9,092 nt of DNA from JAZDMK01 sp043800975 (GTDB lineage Bacteria > Bacteroidota > Bacteroidia > Bacteroidales > JAHJDW01): contig JAZDMK010000036.1 in the NCBI GenBank assembly GCA_043800975.1, forward strand, positions 1 to 9,092, read 5' to 3'. A program made the position numbers and the translations under genes. The notes beneath the pieces were generated by a model. That model saw nothing but the letters and a program-made list of their open reading frames with translations. It ran no database searches and was not told the DNA's origin. Below are positions 6,131 to 9,092 of this stretch, in pieces. Each line of letters opens with the position of its first letter. The stretch's first letter is position 1.

Positions 6131-7942
6131 ATGCCCTTAAAAACCATTAGCCGGATTCGTGAACGGATCAATCTGAAATTGTATGGGAGCAAACCGCTTG
6201 TTCTGATTATTCTCCGTACACTTTCTGTGATGGTTTCTATTGTTGCGATGGGCAGTATTATTTATTACTACGGCTTTCACAAAACCCCCGAATCAATTTT
6301 CATTTGTTCATTCATTATAAAGGCCAGCTTTGCGTTTTACATTCTGCGATTTTTTGTAAGAGTTTTCTTCGATTTTAATCCGGGTCAGTTTATCAAATCA
6401 AATTGGTTTGAAGCGCTGCTCATGGTTTTTCTTATTATTAACGGCATTGCTGTTGAAATTTTTGGTGTAAATGTGTTTGCTGAAAATGGGGATGCTCATG
6501 TGCATGGAATGAGTTCCTTTTCAATATTATTAATTCAGGTATACTTCTTTGTGATATTCATGATTGATATTGGTAAAGCAAGTCAGAATATTGGTATCCT
6601 GAACATGGGTCCATCGGCATTGCTGTCATCTTCTTTCGTGATATTGATACTTGCAGGTGCAGGCCTGCTTTGTCTTCCAGAAATGACAACCAATCACAGC
6701 ATACGCTTTATTGATTCCTTATTTACTTCCTGCAGTGCTTGCTGTGTCACAGGCCTTGTTGTTGTTGATACAGCAACTTTCTTCACGCTGAAAGGAAAGA
6801 TTATAATAATGTTACTGATACAATTTGGTGGATTAAACATCATCACATTTGCAACCTATTTTGCTACTTTTTACAGAAAATCCGGAATCAAATATCAGTC
6901 GCTGATGAAAGATATGCTTAGTGCAGACCGGATTTCCGACACCCGGCATATTCTTCGTGATATCATTGTTTTCAGTTTAATTATGGAAGCCATTGGCACT
7001 GTTTCGCTTTTCTTTTTCTGGGGTGATGCGATCCCTTTTAAAGATGATGCCGAACGTTTTTTCTTTTCCATGTTTCATACTATTTCTGCTTTCAACAATG
7101 CAGGATTTGCTTTGTTTACCAATAACCTCTATGAGGAAGTGGTCAGGCATTGTTATGGTGTTCATCTTACAATTGCTGCATTAATATTTTTTGGCGGGCT
7201 TGGTTTTGGTGCTATGCAGGATCTGTTCGGGCCGCGCAGCATTCGCGACAGGATGCGGTTTCCATGGAAAAAGTTAAGGGTCAATACAAAAGTAGCTCTT
7301 TACACATCTTTGATATTAGTAGCTGTTGGTGCCGTGTTTTTCTATATTCTTGAAAAGGACAATACGGTAGATAACACTAGCCTTTTTGGACAGATTACTT
7401 CGAGTATATTCCAGTCAGTTACTACTCGTACCGCTGGTTTTAATACAGTCGATTTTGCTCAGCTCGGTCAGCCCATTCTTTTTATCATGATCGTTCTGAT
7501 GTTCATAGGAGCATCTCCGGGATCGACGGGAGGTGGAATTAAAACGACAACTTTTGCCATGCTTTTTAAATCGGCAATTGCTACAATTCGTGGAAAGAAA
7601 AATGTGGAAATATTTAAACACACAATTTCTTTTGATCTTATCGACCGCGCATACTCTGTACTTTTGTTTGCACTAACGCTGGTTCTCTTTTCAACCTTTT
7701 TACTTACGATTACGGAACCCGGTGTGGATTTCATTAAATTGCTTTTTGAAGAAGTGTCAGCTTTTGCAACAGTAGGCTTATCAACAGGTATAACTCCTTT
7801 TTTAACCGATGCAAGCAAATACATCTTAATTATGTCGATGTTTATAGGCAGGGTTGGACCTTTAACGCTTGTGTTATCACTTACCCGTGCCAAAACCCAC
7901 GCCAATTACAAGTATTCTAACGCGAATATTCTAATAGGATAA
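6131..7942 (+). CDS. ktrB: Ktr/Trk-type potassium transporter, pore-forming membrane subunit (long form)
   Basis: This inner-membrane K+ translocating subunit belongs to the TrkH/KtrB superfamily. All four pore-loop selectivity-filter segments with their Gly are visible: CVTGLVV (G208), NNAGFALF (G325), RTAGFNT (G436) and ATVGLSTG (G549). The flexible intramembrane gating loop of the third repeat is GASPGSTGGGIKTTT (460-474), and FIGRVGPLTL (571-580) near the end carries the conserved Arg (R574). At 603 residues it is about 150 longer than Bacillus-type KtrB. The extra length is an N-terminal region of about four hydrophobic segments (roughly 23-48, 55-80, 92-116 and 128-147) before the first canonical repeat at about 160. 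I recall this longer architecture from Bacteroidota homologues. It follows ktrA by 6 bases and should assemble with it. The start at 6131 is the first ATG after the ktrA stop. Ion selectivity (K+, possibly Na+-coupled) is inferred from family. Confidence 0.94.
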   Translation: MPLKTISRIRERINLKLYGSKPLVLIILRTLSVMVSIVAMGSIIYYYGFHKTPESIFICSFIIKASFAFYILRFFVRVFFDFNPGQFIKSNWFEALLMVFLIINGIAVEIFGVNVFAENGDAHVHGMSSFSILLIQVYFFVIFMIDIGKASQNIGILNMGPSALLSSSFVILILAGAGLLCLPEMTTNHSIRFIDSLFTSCSACCVTGLVVVDTATFFTLKGKIIIMLLIQFGGLNIITFATYFATFYRKSGIKYQSLMKDMLSADRISDTRHILRDIIVFSLIMEAIGTVSLFFFWGDAIPFKDDAERFFFSMFHTISAFNNAGFALFTNNLYEEVVRHCYGVHLTIAALIFFGGLGFGAMQDLFGPRSIRDRMRFPWKKLRVNTKVALYTSLILVAVGAVFFYILEKDNTVDNTSLFGQITSSIFQSVTTRTAGFNTVDFAQLGQPILFIMIVLMFIGASPGSTGGGIKTTTFAMLFKSAIATIRGKKNVEIFKHTISFDLIDRAYSVLLFALTLVLFSTFLLTITEPGVDFIKLLFEEVSAFATVGLSTGITPFLTDASKYILIMSMFIGRVGPLTLVLSLTRAKTHANYKYSNANILIG

Positions 7943-7981
7943 CTAAATCAATTTTAATTTCCTATTGAATGCCAAATTCGG

Positions 7982-7989
7982 TATATTTG
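7982..7989 (+). promoter_or_regulatory. Bacteroidota -7 promoter box for the M28 peptidase gene
   Basis: TATATTTG matches TAnnTTTG exactly. A TTG lies at 7965-7967, but its 14-base spacing is shorter than the usual 17-23. The predicted transcript would have a leader of about 65 bases before the ATG at 8061. Confidence 0.45.
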
Positions 7990-8018
7990 CTTCATAGAAT
8001 TTTTATGTCTTATGAAGC
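7989..8018. repeat. Perfect 8-bp inverted repeat overlapping the transcription start region of the peptidase gene
   Basis: GCTTCATA (7989-7996) and TATGAAGC (8011-8018) are exact reverse complements separated by 14 bases. The left arm begins at the last base of the -7 box, so the repeat spans the likely start site. It could be an operator for a dimeric repressor or a 5' leader hairpin. A terminator for ktrB is less likely because no T-run follows directly; the nearest is at 8032-8036. Confidence 0.5.
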
Positions 8019-8060
8019 AGCCATTCTTGCTTTTTGTTGTCTTATAAAAAATCCAGTTTC

Positions 8061-9092
8061 ATGAAAAGTGTTTTATCCGTATTGTTTTTTGCCTTTTGTT
8101 TTTCTTCGAATGCGCAAAACCTCGTTTTATCGAAATCATTTCAACCAGAAAGCAGAACTATCTATAACGGAAGTTCTTTTTTTATTTCTGTTTCTGACAA
8201 GCTGAATGATGATGCAACGCTGATATCATCTAATATTGATTTTTCTGACAACCGCTATTTTCTGGTCCATCTTTCAGATATTAATCCTGCAGAATCAGTT
8301 GGAATCTTAAAAAAACAAGCAACCGTTTTGTATTCGGATTTAAAAATTGCAATCGTTTCAACGAATAAAAATGAAACGCTAAAGCCATTGCCAGACGTAC
8401 ACAGCAGTTTGGTTGCCTTAAATCTGAATAATGATTTCAAGCTATCGGACAATCAAAAACTCGTGATTCCTGTTGATACATTTCCATCCGTGTATACTAT
8501 GGTGAGTATGGTAGATACTGGATTGTTTATGCCGACAATAGTTACGCTTTCTGCTATACCTTCAAGAGAATGTATTACCGCAGGATGTGCAACCGCTCAA
8601 AACATAATTGATAATAAGTTCCAGACACTTGGTTTTACAACAACGCTTCAGCCGGTAAATATTGGTCAGCCTGCGCAATCAAATGTGATTGCAATTCAAA
8701 CGGGAACGGTTCATCCAACCGAATACGTTGTTGTTGGAGCCCATTATGATACTTATTCATTCAGCGGAAATTCTCCCGGAGCTGATGATGATGCTTCAGG
8801 AGTTGCCGGCGTTATTGAATTGGCCAGAATTTTGAGAAATTATAATTTCGAACGCACCATTGTGTATTGTGCTTTTACAGCCGAAGAGTATGGTTTATAT
8901 GGTAGTGAGGAATACGCTGCACAGTGCGACAATAACAACCTGAACATTCAGGGGTATTTTAATTTTGATATGATTGGTTACCTGGAACCCGGATATCCAG
9001 TAAATACGGATATGATTTATCCTTCCTCTGCACTTCCTCTTGCGAATTTTTACAAAGCAGTTTCGGCAATTTTTGTTCCTACACTTGCAACA
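8061..9092 (+). CDS. Secreted M28-family zinc metallopeptidase (aminopeptidase-like), 3' end outside the window
   Basis: The frame from ATG 8061 is open to the right edge (344 residues visible). Residues 1-19 form a signal peptide ending in SSNAQ. A leader region of about 150 residues follows, with no recognisable motif. The M28 catalytic domain then starts at about 165. Its di-zinc centre is visible in order: H228 and catalytic D230 in GAHYDT, bridging D242 in PGADDDASG, the general base/ligand pair E275-E276 in TAEEYGLYGS, and D303 in NFDMIGY. The final His ligand of the family would lie beyond the window. The order and motif spacing match the Aeromonas/Vibrio leucyl aminopeptidase type, which removes N-terminal residues from peptides outside the cytoplasm. 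In Bacteroidota such enzymes often carry a C-terminal type IX sorting domain; this cannot be checked here. C171 and C176 might form a disulfide. No functional link to the ktrAB operon is evident; the gene has its own promoter. Confidence 0.93.
   Translation, partial: MKSVLSVLFFAFCFSSNAQNLVLSKSFQPESRTIYNGSSFFISVSDKLNDDATLISSNIDFSDNRYFLVHLSDINPAESVGILKKQATVLYSDLKIAIVSTNKNETLKPLPDVHSSLVALNLNNDFKLSDNQKLVIPVDTFPSVYTMVSMVDTGLFMPTIVTLSAIPSRECITAGCATAQNIIDNKFQTLGFTTTLQPVNIGQPAQSNVIAIQTGTVHPTEYVVVGAHYDTYSFSGNSPGADDDASGVAGVIELARILRNYNFERTIVYCAFTAEEYGLYGSEEYAAQCDNNNLNIQGYFNFDMIGYLEPGYPVNTDMIYPSSALPLANFYKAVSAIFVPTLAT

Noticed and set aside
7468..7905. Minus-strand open frame of 145 codons opposite ktrB
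   Set aside because: It is antisense to conserved pore-loop sequence of ktrB and its translation is low-complexity and Lys/Ser-rich, typical of a shadow frame.
7948..7968. TCAAT/ATTGA stem after ktrB as a terminator
   Set aside because: A 5-bp AT-rich stem without a following T-run is too weak to support the call.

Overview
The window looks like a chromosomal segment of a Bacteroidota (Bacteroidetes) bacterium. Three things point there. Several genes are preceded by a TAnnTTTG-type -7 promoter box with no obvious Shine-Dalgarno sequence. Secreted proteins carry signal peptides ending in S/N-A-Q. The protein set (a long-form KtrB, an APS-type CysH, an M28 peptidase with a secretion signal and the 3' end of a protein of Bacteroidota look) also fits. 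I see no insertion sequence, integrase, tRNA, rRNA or CRISPR array. No gene-free stretch exceeds 300 bases.

Layout. (1) Positions 1-371 hold the 3' end of a plus-strand gene of uncertain function. (2) Positions 432-2452 hold a two-gene minus-strand operon. Its first gene encodes an unusual fusion of an N-terminal Rossmann-like domain, with features of the caspase/CHAT-type His-Cys fold, to a class I SAM-dependent methyltransferase. Its second gene is a divergent aspartate/glutamate racemase homologue, coupled through an ATGA overlap. (3) A divergent promoter region at 2453-2550 leads into a plus-strand secreted protein of 672 residues with a C2-like segment and a repeated FFxPY motif (2551-4569). 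(4) The minus-strand cysH gene (4542-5258), for APS reductase, overlaps that gene tail to tail by 28 bases. (5) An intergenic region at 5259-5428, rich in inverted repeats, separates cysH from a potassium uptake operon ktrA-ktrB (5429-7942). (6) A promoter with an 8-bp inverted repeat precedes a secreted M28-family zinc peptidase that runs off the right edge (8061-9092).

How the genes work together. KtrA (cytosolic RCK regulatory ring subunit) and KtrB (membrane pore) form one K+ transport complex. CysH supplies sulfite for cysteine synthesis; no other sulfate-assimilation gene is in view. The racemase-like protein and the His-Cys/methyltransferase fusion are translationally coupled, so they probably act on a common process that I cannot name. 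This pair is the best candidate for something undescribed.
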